Shown here one piece after another: positions 6,714 to 12,269 of a stretch of 12,269 nt of DNA; positions within the stretch are counted from its first letter, which is position 1; each line of letters starts with the position of its first letter. Source of the stretch: an uncultured bacterium. Lineage in GTDB: Bacteria; Patescibacteriota; Minisyncoccia; Phycocordibacterales; PALSA-1337. The position numbers and the translations under genes are program-made. The DNA lies in assembly GCA_903905325.1 (NCBI GenBank), contig CAIVGA010000014.1, forward strand, positions 1-12,269, read 5' to 3'. Under the pieces are notes generated by a model that saw nothing but the letters and a program-made list of their open reading frames with translations, had not been told where the DNA came from and made no database searches.

Positions 6714-9065
6714 ATGAAATTAATTATTGTAGAGTCGCCATCAAAAGCAAAGACCATTTCCAAATACGTTGGAGATGATTTTATTGTGCGCGCATCTGTC
6801 GGCCACGTGCGTGACTTACCAAAGTCAAACAAAAAAGCCATAGATATAGAAGGTGGCTTTATTCCCCACTATGAACTAGTGCCGAAGAAAACTGAGGTTA
6901 TCCACGAAATTCAAAAGTTTGCTTCAAAAGCTGATCAAATCTTGCTCGCGACTGATCCGGACCGTGAAGGTGAGGCTATTGCTTGGCATATAAAGGAATT
7001 GCTCAACAACAAAAAACTCGGTGGTACAATCCAAGCAAAAAATATAAAACGTGTTAGCTACAATGAAGTAACAAAAGAAGCAGTGCTCGAAGCGCTTGAA
7101 CACCCACGTGAAATAGATGAACATCTCCGTGAAGCTCAAGAGGCCAGACGTGTGCTTGATCGTCTTGTAGGATATGACTTATCTGGACTCATTTGGAAAA
7201 AAGTTCGTTATGGCCTGTCGGCTGGGCGCGTCCAATCACCAGCACTTCGCATCATCATGGAACGCGAACGCGAGATTCGTGCTTTTATTCCAGAAACTTA
7301 TTGGGCAATATCTGGACTATGGAAAACGACAGGAAATTCAAAAACTGATGGTCAAGATTTAACTTTGACGTGCGCCGTAGAACCACGCGACCGCAAAGAA
7401 GTTGAAACTATTCTCAAACACGCACGCGATGGCGCATGGAAAATTATTGACATAGAAGAATCAGAACAAAAAAGATCACCTCGTGCTCCATTTATAACTT
7501 CAACATTACAGCAAACTGCCAGCTCAAGACTTGGCTTCTCACCTTCTCGAACAATGGGTATAGCACAAAAACTTTATGAAGCTGGCCACATTACATATAT
7601 GCGTACAGATTCGACAAACTTGAGCGCACAGGCGATTGGCCAAATTACAGCGGTCGTCGAAAAGGAATACGGCAAAGAATATCTCCAGATTCGTTCTTAT
7701 TCAACCAAAAGTAAGAACGCTCAGGAGGCTCACGAGGCTATACGTCCATCGCATGCTAGCAAACTTTCCGCAGGTGCTAATGACGAGCAGAAAAAACTTT
7801 ATCGTTTGATTTGGCAACGTGCAGTCGCTTCACAAATGACTGACGCTCGTTTTGCTCGCACAAAAATTATCGCAAACATTTCTGCCACCACGGACGATTC
7901 CACCAACACTATTCCAAACTTTGAAGCCACAGGCTCTCGTATTATTTATGATGGCTGGCTCAAAGCTGATCCAGAATCAACCGGCGAAGAAACAAACTTG
8001 CCAAAATGCAACAAAGACGAGTCTCTAAAACTTATTTCCATTGACTCGCTCGAAAAACAAACACAACCACCTTCACGTTATACAGAAGCTGGACTTATCA
8101 AAGAGCTTGAAAAAAGAGGTATTGGTCGACCATCTACTTATGCTTCGATTACTCGAACTATAGAAACTCGTGGCTATGTAGAAAAGGAAGGCCGTTCCCT
8201 CAAACCAACAGATACTGGTGACGTAGTTTCTTCTTTCTTGGAAGAGAATTTTCCAACTTATATAAGTGATACATTTACGGCTGATATGGAAAATAAGCTC
8301 GACGATATTGCCAACGGTGACCGCAAATACGTCGACACATTGAAAGAATTTTATGGACCATTTCATAAGGAAGTAGAGTTAAAAGATAAACTCGCCAAAG
8401 CCACAAACCTCGGTGCAGCTGATGAAAAGCACAAGTGTCCAAAATGCGGAAGTTCTATGGATATAAAGCTCGGTCGCGGTGGTAAATTCCTTTCATGTTC
8501 AAAATATCCAGATTGTGATGGTGCTATGACTCTCGAAGGAATGGAATTCAAAAAAGATGAGCCTATTGGCGTCGATCCAGCAACCGGTTTACCAATTTTT
8601 GTCTTGAATGGTCGCTTTGGTCCATATGTTCAGTTGGGGGTTAAGTTACCAAAGGTTAAGAATGTCCGCACAAAGAAAGTAAAGAAAGGTGAAGTTATAA
8701 AAGAACTTAAAGAACCAGTGACACCGATTGAACCTGCCACACCAAATGAACCTGCACCTGTAAAACCTCGCATGGCGTCTATTCCACGCACACTTAATCC
8801 CTCAAAAATTACGGTCGCCGAAGCATTGAAGTTTCTAAGTATTCCACGAACACTCGGCGTTGATCCAAAAACTGGTAAAGAAGTTGTAGCTTCTGCAGGA
8901 CGCTTTGGGCCATATATTGTTTCAGATGGAAATTATCGTTCGATCAAGGCGCCAGATGATGTTTATGAGATAACACTAGAACGTGCACTGGAGATGCTTG
9001 CTATAGCCAAGAAACCCGGTCGTGGCAGATTTGCCAAGAAAAAACCCGCAGAAGAAACTAAATAA
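6714..9065 (+). CDS. topA: DNA topoisomerase I (type IA)
   Basis: Relaxes negative supercoils by cutting one strand through a 5'-phosphotyrosine. The TOPRIM domain starts at once with IIVESPSKAKT (4-14; catalytic E7) and carries the metal-binding DPDREGE (81-87). The cleavage-site tyrosine is Y295 in GHITYMRTDSTNLS, and QEAHEAIRPSH (337-347) and EKRGIGRPSTYA (466-477) are also standard. C-terminal part: one four-cysteine zinc ribbon (C575, C578, C595, C601), then topoisomerase C-terminal repeats, seen as GVDPATG...GRFGPYVQ (619-640) and PRTLGVDPKTG...GRFGPYIV (711-736) separated by a proline/lysine-rich linker, and a basic tail rich in K and R. Length, 783 residues, is normal; most relatives have more zinc ribbons. 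dprA-topA adjacency is a common bacterial arrangement. A bidirectional terminator follows directly. Confidence 0.98.
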   Translation: MKLIIVESPSKAKTISKYVGDDFIVRASVGHVRDLPKSNKKAIDIEGGFIPHYELVPKKTEVIHEIQKFASKADQILLATDPDREGEAIAWHIKELLNNKKLGGTIQAKNIKRVSYNEVTKEAVLEALEHPREIDEHLREAQEARRVLDRLVGYDLSGLIWKKVRYGLSAGRVQSPALRIIMEREREIRAFIPETYWAISGLWKTTGNSKTDGQDLTLTCAVEPRDRKEVETILKHARDGAWKIIDIEESEQKRSPRAPFITSTLQQTASSRLGFSPSRTMGIAQKLYEAGHITYMRTDSTNLSAQAIGQITAVVEKEYGKEYLQIRSYSTKSKNAQEAHEAIRPSHASKLSAGANDEQKKLYRLIWQRAVASQMTDARFARTKIIANISATTDDSTNTIPNFEATGSRIIYDGWLKADPESTGEETNLPKCNKDESLKLISIDSLEKQTQPPSRYTEAGLIKELEKRGIGRPSTYASITRTIETRGYVEKEGRSLKPTDTGDVVSSFLEENFPTYISDTFTADMENKLDDIANGDRKYVDTLKEFYGPFHKEVELKDKLAKATNLGAADEKHKCPKCGSSMDIKLGRGGKFLSCSKYPDCDGAMTLEGMEFKKDEPIGVDPATGLPIFVLNGRFGPYVQLGVKLPKVKNVRTKKVKKGEVIKELKEPVTPIEPATPNEPAPVKPRMASIPRTLNPSKITVAEALKFLSIPRTLGVDPKTGKEVVASAGRFGPYIVSDGNYRSIKAPDDVYEITLERALEMLAIAKKPGRGRFAKKKPAEETK

Positions 9066-9066
9066 A

Positions 9067-9099
9067 AAAACCGTGTCCTACGAAAGGTGCCACGGTTTT
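9067..9099. terminator. Bidirectional intrinsic terminator between topA and gmk
   Basis: A 9-bp stem, AAAACCGTG (9067-9075) with CACGGTTTT (9091-9099), encloses 15 nt that can form a smaller CCT/AGG stem. The minus-strand transcript (gmk) continues into a longer U run than the plus-strand one (topA), which has four U. It sits 1 nt after the topA stop and about 20 nt from the gmk stop, as expected for convergent genes. Confidence 0.8.
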
Positions 9100-9119
9100 A
9101 AGACTATACAAAGATGCGA

Positions 9120-9719
9120 TTAGAGTGGAAACGGTCCAGTCCATCCTTCAAGGTAACCCTTGATAATGCTCACCATCTGTGCCCCAACAACATCAACACT
9201 GTTATCTGGAGCGAAAAGGTGAATATCACAGATGAGCGGAGCGTGTGCCAGTTCAATCTTTGTTGTTTCCATACGACGTGCAATTTCCTCGTTGCTAAAG
9301 CCGCGTTTCTTGAGACGTGCAACCAACTGTTCCTTAGTTCGTGTTGTCACAAAGAACGTCAGTGAATTCGGAAATTCTTTACGCGCCGCCTCAACACCTG
9401 ATAGGGTCGCATTAAGAATTGGTATCTTCCCCGACCGAATAACCTTTTCAACTGACGACCAACGCTTACCGTATAGGTGATTACAATACGCGGTGTGTTC
9501 TAAAAATTCATTATTAGCAACACCTTTTTGGAACGCATCCAAGGTCCAAAAGAAATAATCACTACCATCAATTTCACCTGGCCGAGGATTCCGCGTGGTC
9601 GTACCAAGAACACTCTCAGTCTCACGAAGACGAGCTTCAATGTATTCAATCAAAACACTTTTTCCACCACCTGACGGACCACCAACTGCGATCATTTTCT
9701 GAAAACGATATTGATTCAT
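9120..9719 (-). CDS. gmk: Guanylate kinase
   Basis: Phosphorylates GMP to GDP with ATP in nucleotide supply. Numbering here counts from the upstream in-frame ATG at 9728. P-loop GGPSGGGKS (16-24), GMP-binding TTTRNPRPGE (43-52; R46 and R49), DYFFW (57-61), FLEHTAYCNHLYGK (75-88), and the lid region with KKRG (140-143) followed by EEIARRM (147-153). The usual LExDxQG motif reads LNATLSG (105-111), so the expected GMP-binding/catalytic aspartate is a threonine. Length is about 200 residues, as usual. Start choice: a clean GGAGG (9729-9733) abuts the ATG at 9728 but is 9 nt from the next in-frame ATG at 9719, so the shorter protein (199 residues) is preferred. It converges on topA across a terminator and is separated from parB by about 100 nt. 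Confidence 0.9.
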   Translation of the reverse strand: MNQYRFQKMIAVGGPSGGGKSVLIEYIEARLRETESVLGTTTRNPRPGEIDGSDYFFWTLDAFQKGVANNEFLEHTAYCNHLYGKRWSSVEKVIRSGKIPILNATLSGVEAARKEFPNSLTFFVTTRTKEQLVARLKKRGFSNEEIARRMETTKIELAHAPLICDIHLFAPDNSVDVVGAQMVSIIKGYLEGWTGPFPL

Positions 9720-9728
9720 ATTCAACAT

Positions 9729-9733
9729 CCTCC
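9729..9733 (-). promoter_or_regulatory. Shine-Dalgarno site that decides the gmk start
   Basis: GGAGG on the minus strand is the strongest ribosome binding site in the window. It directly touches the upstream ATG (9728), which is too close for initiation, and lies 9 nt before the ATG at 9719, a workable spacing. This supports 9719 as the start. Confidence 0.7.
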
Positions 9734-9780
9734 AATTTGTTTTTATTATTAAGTTTTCTCACACCACAAAACCTGGCTAA

Positions 9781-9809
9781 ACCGTAACACATAGCCAAAA
9801 AATGTTCAA
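9781..9809 (-). promoter_or_regulatory. Weak candidate promoter for gmk
   Basis: On the minus strand, TTGAAC (9809-9804), a 17-nt spacer and TACGGT (9786-9781) preceded by an extended TG (9789-9788). The -10 matches only 3 of 6 bases. It would give a leader of about 55 nt ending in GGAGG. The rest of the 9720-9830 spacer is AT-rich, with only a small hairpin (9774-9797). Confidence 0.25.
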
Positions 9810-9830
9810 GACCTTAGCAATATACACGAT

Positions 9831-10799
9831 CTACACCACAAAATTCTTCAAGGAATAGAGATCTGTATTATCTTCTTTTTCAACATCTGCTGGAGCACGA
9901 TCGTCCACAGGCAAAGTTTCGCCAGTATTTGCATCAACCGGGCCACTTGTCATTTTCAAACCAGAATCTACAGCGCCATTCAATTTCTCCAGCAAAACAC
10001 ACAAATCTTCTGGGTTAAAGAAATCAATAGTCACCTTGCCACCTTCTTTGCTTTTCTCGATACGAACACGCGTTCCGAGAGATTCAGTAAAGTTACGTTC
10101 CATTTCCATAATGGCAGGATCAAGATACTTTTCTTTATTGCGAATTTTGTCAGTTGCTACGCGACGTGACAAGGATTCTGCTTCTCGAACAGTCAACTTC
10201 TTGAGCATTATTTCCTTGAACAAAACCATTTGCTCATCTGGACGATCTGTAAGCATAAGCAACGGGCGTGTATGACCTTCTGAAATTTTCCCTTGCTCAA
10301 GCGCCATTACCATTTCTTCTGGCAAAAGCAGAATGCGCATAGAGTTGGAAACGTATTCCCTACTCTTACCAACTTTTTCTGCAATCTGAGATTGTTTCAA
10401 TTTAAACTCACGTGCCAACCTATCAAAAGATCTGGCACGATCAACAGCGTTGAGATCTTCACGTTGAAGATTTTCTATAATCGCCATTTCGAGTTTGAGC
10501 AATGGATCTTCTTCGCCATTCCTTATAAGTACCGGCACCTGAGAAAGTCCGGCAATTTTGGAAGCACGCAAACGTCGCTCACCAGAAATGAGTTCATATT
10601 CTACAGTCATTCCACCAGTTTCATGGTAAACCTCTTTTCGAGTTACAACCAGAGGTTGAAGTACACCATACATGCGAATAGATTCCGCAAGATCCTTGAG
10701 TTTGAGTTCGTCGAATTCACGTCGAGGCTGATAAGGGTTTGGATTGACCTTTTCTATTTCAATCCAGAAGATTGCGTCATTAATATATGATGAAGACAT
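9831..10799 (-). CDS. parB: Chromosome-partitioning protein ParB (Spo0J family)
   Basis: Binds parS sites and spreads as a CTP-dependent clamp to organise origin segregation. The N-terminal domain has NPNPYQPRREFDE (19-31), GVLQPLVV (45-52), the CTP-binding box ELISGERRLRASKIAGL (69-85) and AIIENLQREDLNAVDRA (106-122). A helix-turn-helix (about 134-160: KQSQIAEKVGKSREYVSNSMRILLLP overall) is followed by GKISEGHTRPLL (170-181). GGKVTIDFFNPEDLCVLLEKL (253-273) fits the C-terminal dimerisation strand and helix. About 47 further residues form an acidic, D/E-rich tail ending SLKNFVV, which is unusual for ParB. No parA and no convincing parS site is in the window. The gene is divergent from capA across 30 bp and appears to have a leaderless transcript; there is no ribosome binding site. 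Confidence 0.95.
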   Translation of the reverse strand: MSSSYINDAIFWIEIEKVNPNPYQPRREFDELKLKDLAESIRMYGVLQPLVVTRKEVYHETGGMTVEYELISGERRLRASKIAGLSQVPVLIRNGEEDPLLKLEMAIIENLQREDLNAVDRARSFDRLAREFKLKQSQIAEKVGKSREYVSNSMRILLLPEEMVMALEQGKISEGHTRPLLMLTDRPDEQMVLFKEIMLKKLTVREAESLSRRVATDKIRNKEKYLDPAIMEMERNFTESLGTRVRIEKSKEGGKVTIDFFNPEDLCVLLEKLNGAVDSGLKMTSGPVDANTGETLPVDDRAPADVEKEDNTDLYSLKNFVV

Positions 10800-10804
10800 G
10801 GATA

Positions 10805-10810
10805 TATAAT
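10805..10810 (+). promoter_or_regulatory. -10 element for capA
   Basis: A perfect TATAAT whose predicted start near 10817 leaves a leader of about 13 nt. No recognisable -35 at 16-18 nt spacing. It overlaps the parB -10 on the opposite strand, so polymerases for the two divergent genes should compete for the same 30-bp spacer. Confidence 0.45.
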
Positions 10811-10814
10811 AACA
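10806..10814 (-). promoter_or_regulatory. Extended -10 promoter for parB, probably leaderless
   Basis: On the minus strand TGTTATTAT is an extended -10 element (5 of 6 matches) ending 6 nt before the parB ATG, so transcription should begin at or next to the start codon. It overlaps the capA -10 on the other strand. The -35 position is poor (TTCATT at 17 nt). The geometry is identical to that of the serS promoter. Confidence 0.5.
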
Positions 10815-10829
10815 TGGTACACTTATTTA

Positions 10830-11945
10830 ATGAAAAAGCTTGGCACGTATATCTGGGTTTTAACGGCGGCCATAATTGGCTGGGGTGGAATATGGTTGGT
10901 AGCGAGTGGTACACGATTGGCAGTAAACGGCTTTGCAGTTTCAAAAGTAGCCGTTTTAAACTTTAATCAGTCTCCACCTAACTCAAATTTGGCGAATGTA
11001 GCAAGTGTACTGTCGGCTACAACCTCAGTTCCTATATATGAAAAACCCGCACCTGCTCAACAAGAAAAAGAAATCAAAATTATTATCGGTGGCGACGTTA
11101 TGTTCGACCGACATATCAGAGCTTTGGCTAATAGTCAATATTCCAGCAGCTATGATCCAATCATGGCCGGCATTTCACCTATATTTCATTCGGCTGATAT
11201 TGGTGTAGTCAACCTAGAAGGTCCAATTACAAATTTCCCTTCTCATACACTTTTTGCAAATGGTCAAACATCAAAGGAATTAACTTTTACTTTTGCATCA
11301 ACAACAGCAACAGCACTCAAAGACGCTGGCATAAAACTTGTCAGCCTAGCCAACAATCACACTAACAATTTTGACGCTAGCGGTCTTTCTCAAACAAAAG
11401 GTTTTCTTGACTCAGCTCAAGTGGGCTATTTTGGTGACCCGAACAACGCTTCATCAACAGAGAAGGTGATCTGCATGGACGCTTGCTTTGCTTTTGTTGG
11501 TTACCACGAATTTACACATGGATTTGATAGAATTCTCGCCGATGTTACACGACTTTCACATCAAGGATATACGGTGATTGTTATGCCACACTGGGGTGAC
11601 GAGTACGCCACAACTTCACCAACACGTATAAAGGCAAAAGCTCGCCAATTAGTAGAGGCTGGTGCAAATGTGGTCATTGGTTCACATCCGCACGTCGTAG
11701 AAGATAAAGAATGGATAAACAATGTGCCAGTTATTTATTCTCTAGGAAATCTAGTCTTTGATCAATATTTTTCCAATGAAGTCATGAATGGAAATATTGC
11801 TGAAATTACTTTCAAAGTCGACGCTAATAAAATCAACGGCAACTACGGAACTGCTCGGCTAGAAAAAATTGCTTTACAAAATATTCTCATCAACCGTGAC
11901 AGCGGGCCAGTCCTAGTCGGAGATCCAGTTGAATTTAAGCTTTGA
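10830..11945 (+). CDS. capA: CapA/PgsA-family metallophosphoesterase-like protein, membrane anchored
   Basis: Member of the bacterial capsule synthesis protein CapA family, named for poly-gamma-glutamate or capsule export/anchoring; the fold is that of a calcineurin-like phosphoesterase. One N-terminal hydrophobic segment (about residues 6-26) is an anchor or signal, followed by a low-complexity S/N/T/P linker to residue 80, then the catalytic-type domain: GGDVMFDRHI (87-96), NLEGPIT (128-134), LANNHTNNFD (173-182), MPHWGDEY (252-259), GSHPHVVE (284-291) and YSLGNLVFDQY (303-313). The Asp, Asn and His residues expected for two metals are all present, so it is probably an active extracytoplasmic enzyme. 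No other capsule or poly-glutamate genes are nearby, so the substrate cannot be stated; in CPR cells a surface-polymer role is a guess. The stop codon lies just before the -35 of the tRNA-Leu promoter. Confidence 0.9.
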   Translation: MKKLGTYIWVLTAAIIGWGGIWLVASGTRLAVNGFAVSKVAVLNFNQSPPNSNLANVASVLSATTSVPIYEKPAPAQQEKEIKIIIGGDVMFDRHIRALANSQYSSSYDPIMAGISPIFHSADIGVVNLEGPITNFPSHTLFANGQTSKELTFTFASTTATALKDAGIKLVSLANNHTNNFDASGLSQTKGFLDSAQVGYFGDPNNASSTEKVICMDACFAFVGYHEFTHGFDRILADVTRLSHQGYTVIVMPHWGDEYATTSPTRIKAKARQLVEAGANVVIGSHPHVVEDKEWINNVPVIYSLGNLVFDQYFSNEVMNGNIAEITFKVDANKINGNYGTARLEKIALQNILINRDSGPVLVGDPVEFKL

Positions 11946-11946
11946 T

Positions 11947-11975
11947 TTGAATTTATGTCATATTTCAGCTACAAT
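11947..11975 (+). promoter_or_regulatory. Promoter of tRNA-Leu(CAA)
   Basis: TTGAAT (11947-11952), a 17-nt spacer and TACAAT (11970-11975) form the best sigma-70-like promoter in the window. The predicted start at about 11982 is only some 3 nt before the mature tRNA 5' end. The -35 begins 1 nt after the capA stop codon. It would also transcribe the LAGLIDADG-like ORF beyond the tRNA. Confidence 0.65.
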
Positions 11976-11984
11976 CGTCACTAC

Positions 11985-12066
11985 GCCAGAGTGGTGAAAT
12001 TGGCAAACACAATCGACTCAAAATCGATCGCCGAAAGGCTTGCGGGTTCAAGTCCCGCCTCTGGCA
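11985..12066 (+). tRNA. tRNA-Leu, anticodon CAA
   Basis: Full cloverleaf: acceptor GCCAGAG (11985-11991) pairs with CTCTGGC (12059-12065), with discriminator A12066. The D-stem is GTG/CAC around a loop containing TTGG. The anticodon stem ATCGA/TCGAT carries the loop CTCAAAA, giving anticodon CAA (12019-12021), which reads the UUG leucine codon. The long class II variable arm has a GCC/GGC stem closed by GAAA, and the T-arm is GCGGG TTCAAGT CCCGC. Discriminator A and the long arm agree with leucine. The 3' CCA is not encoded (the next bases are CTT), so a CCA-adding enzyme and RNase Z-type processing are needed. No intron interrupts it. Confidence 0.96.
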
Positions 12067-12067
12067 C

Positions 12068-12269
12068 TTGATAAAATATAAGAATTCAAATACTGCTTAT
12101 GTAATAGGGGTTGCTATTGGTGATGGTAATCTTTCTAATTCTAACGGTCGAGCAGTTCGACTCCGTATTACCTGTGATAATAAATATCCTAATATTCAAA
12201 CTAGGATAATTACTTCTCTCAAAATATTATTACCAAATAATAAAACTTCTATATACAAAAGAGAAAGAA
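12068..12269 (+). CDS. LAGLIDADG-like homing endonuclease relative (5' part, cut by window end)
   Basis: An open frame of 67 codons runs off the right edge. Residues 10-22 (AYVIGVAIGDGNL) fit the LAGLIDADG helix with its acidic GDG, and the following GRAVRLRITCDNKYPNI resembles LAGLIDADG-like proteins I associate with CPR genomes. These may be free-standing endonucleases or domesticated DNA-binding relatives. The frame stays open backwards through the whole tRNA to a TGA at 11948-11950. In that stretch the only ATG, GTG or TTG codon in frame is the TTG at 12068, so TTG is taken as the start, 1 nt after the tRNA discriminator base. There is no room for a ribosome binding site outside the tRNA. 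Family membership is fairly likely. Whether it is an active nuclease cannot be judged, since the second half is not visible. Confidence 0.68.
   Translation, partial: MIKYKNSNTAYVIGVAIGDGNLSNSNGRAVRLRITCDNKYPNIQTRIITSLKILLPNNKTSIYKRER

Noticed and set aside
7094..7112. CACGTGAAA inside topA as a possible parS site for ParB
   Set aside because: Only one half agrees with the palindromic parS consensus; the left half does not match.
9345..9352. TGTCACAA inside gmk as a third copy of the shared palindrome
   Set aside because: Only a half-site is present with no opposing arm. An 8-mer of this kind is expected by chance.
9774..9797. Hairpin TGGCTA/TAGCCA between parB and gmk as a parB terminator
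   Set aside because: The stem has just 6 bp with a 12-nt loop, and on the minus strand only four T follow after GG, so it is too weak to call.
10293..10790. A 165-codon open frame antisense to parB
   Set aside because: It covers conserved ParB motifs on the other strand, and its translation has no domain pattern.
11951..12067. Extension of the LAGLIDADG-like frame back through the tRNA gene
   Set aside because: The frame is open, but it has no ATG, GTG or TTG before 12068 and the DNA is fully accounted for by a perfect tRNA cloverleaf.
1..12269. CRISPR arrays, insertion sequences or a defence island
   Set aside because: No regularly spaced repeats, transposase or defence-type proteins were seen. 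Apart from the ORF6N and LAGLIDADG-like genes, the content is housekeeping.

Overview
The window looks like chromosomal DNA from a member of the Candidate Phyla Radiation (Patescibacteria), most likely a Parcubacteria/Paceibacteria relative. This is inferred from the style of the genes: short, AT-leaning housekeeping proteins, few Shine-Dalgarno sites, a 338-residue DnaX without the usual zinc module, a SerRS with an altered motif 3, and a LAGLIDADG-like protein of a kind I associate with these genomes. TAG, TAA and TGA are all used as stops at natural protein ends, so there is no sign of UGA recoding. Almost all of the sequence is coding, and no gene-free stretch reaches 300 bases.

Left block (46-5160, minus strand): one tight operon-like run read leftward in the order serS, ftsQ-like, D-Ala-D-Ala carboxypeptidase, dus, dnaX. 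Junctions are overlaps of 29 nt (serS/ftsQ and carboxypeptidase/dus) or gaps of 4-15 nt. It combines translation (seryl-tRNA synthetase, tRNA dihydrouridylation), division and wall maturation, and the replicative clamp loader. A 150-bp divergent spacer (5161-5310) holds a probable leaderless serS promoter and a 13-nt direct repeat with a 20-bp period.

Middle block (5311-9065, plus strand): dprA, a small ORF6N-domain gene and topA. dprA-topA is a widely conserved bacterial neighbourhood, so the ORF6N gene looks like an insertion between them. That gene carries a 23-bp perfect palindrome. Its 21-bp core recurs, in another reading frame and on the opposite strand, inside dus. topA is followed by a bidirectional terminator shared with the convergent gmk.

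Right block (9120-12269): gmk and parB on the minus strand, then a 30-bp divergent promoter region and capA on the plus strand. After capA come a well-formed promoter and tRNA-Leu(CAA), and then a LAGLIDADG-like ORF that is cut by the window end. Its only conventional start codon is a TTG one base after the tRNA discriminator base.

The most interesting items are the shared palindrome between dus and the ORF6N gene, the tRNA-LAGLIDADG junction, where tRNA 3' processing would itself create a leaderless mRNA, and two extended -10 promoters placed exactly 6 nt before the serS and parB start codons. No complete new defence or mobile system is visible.
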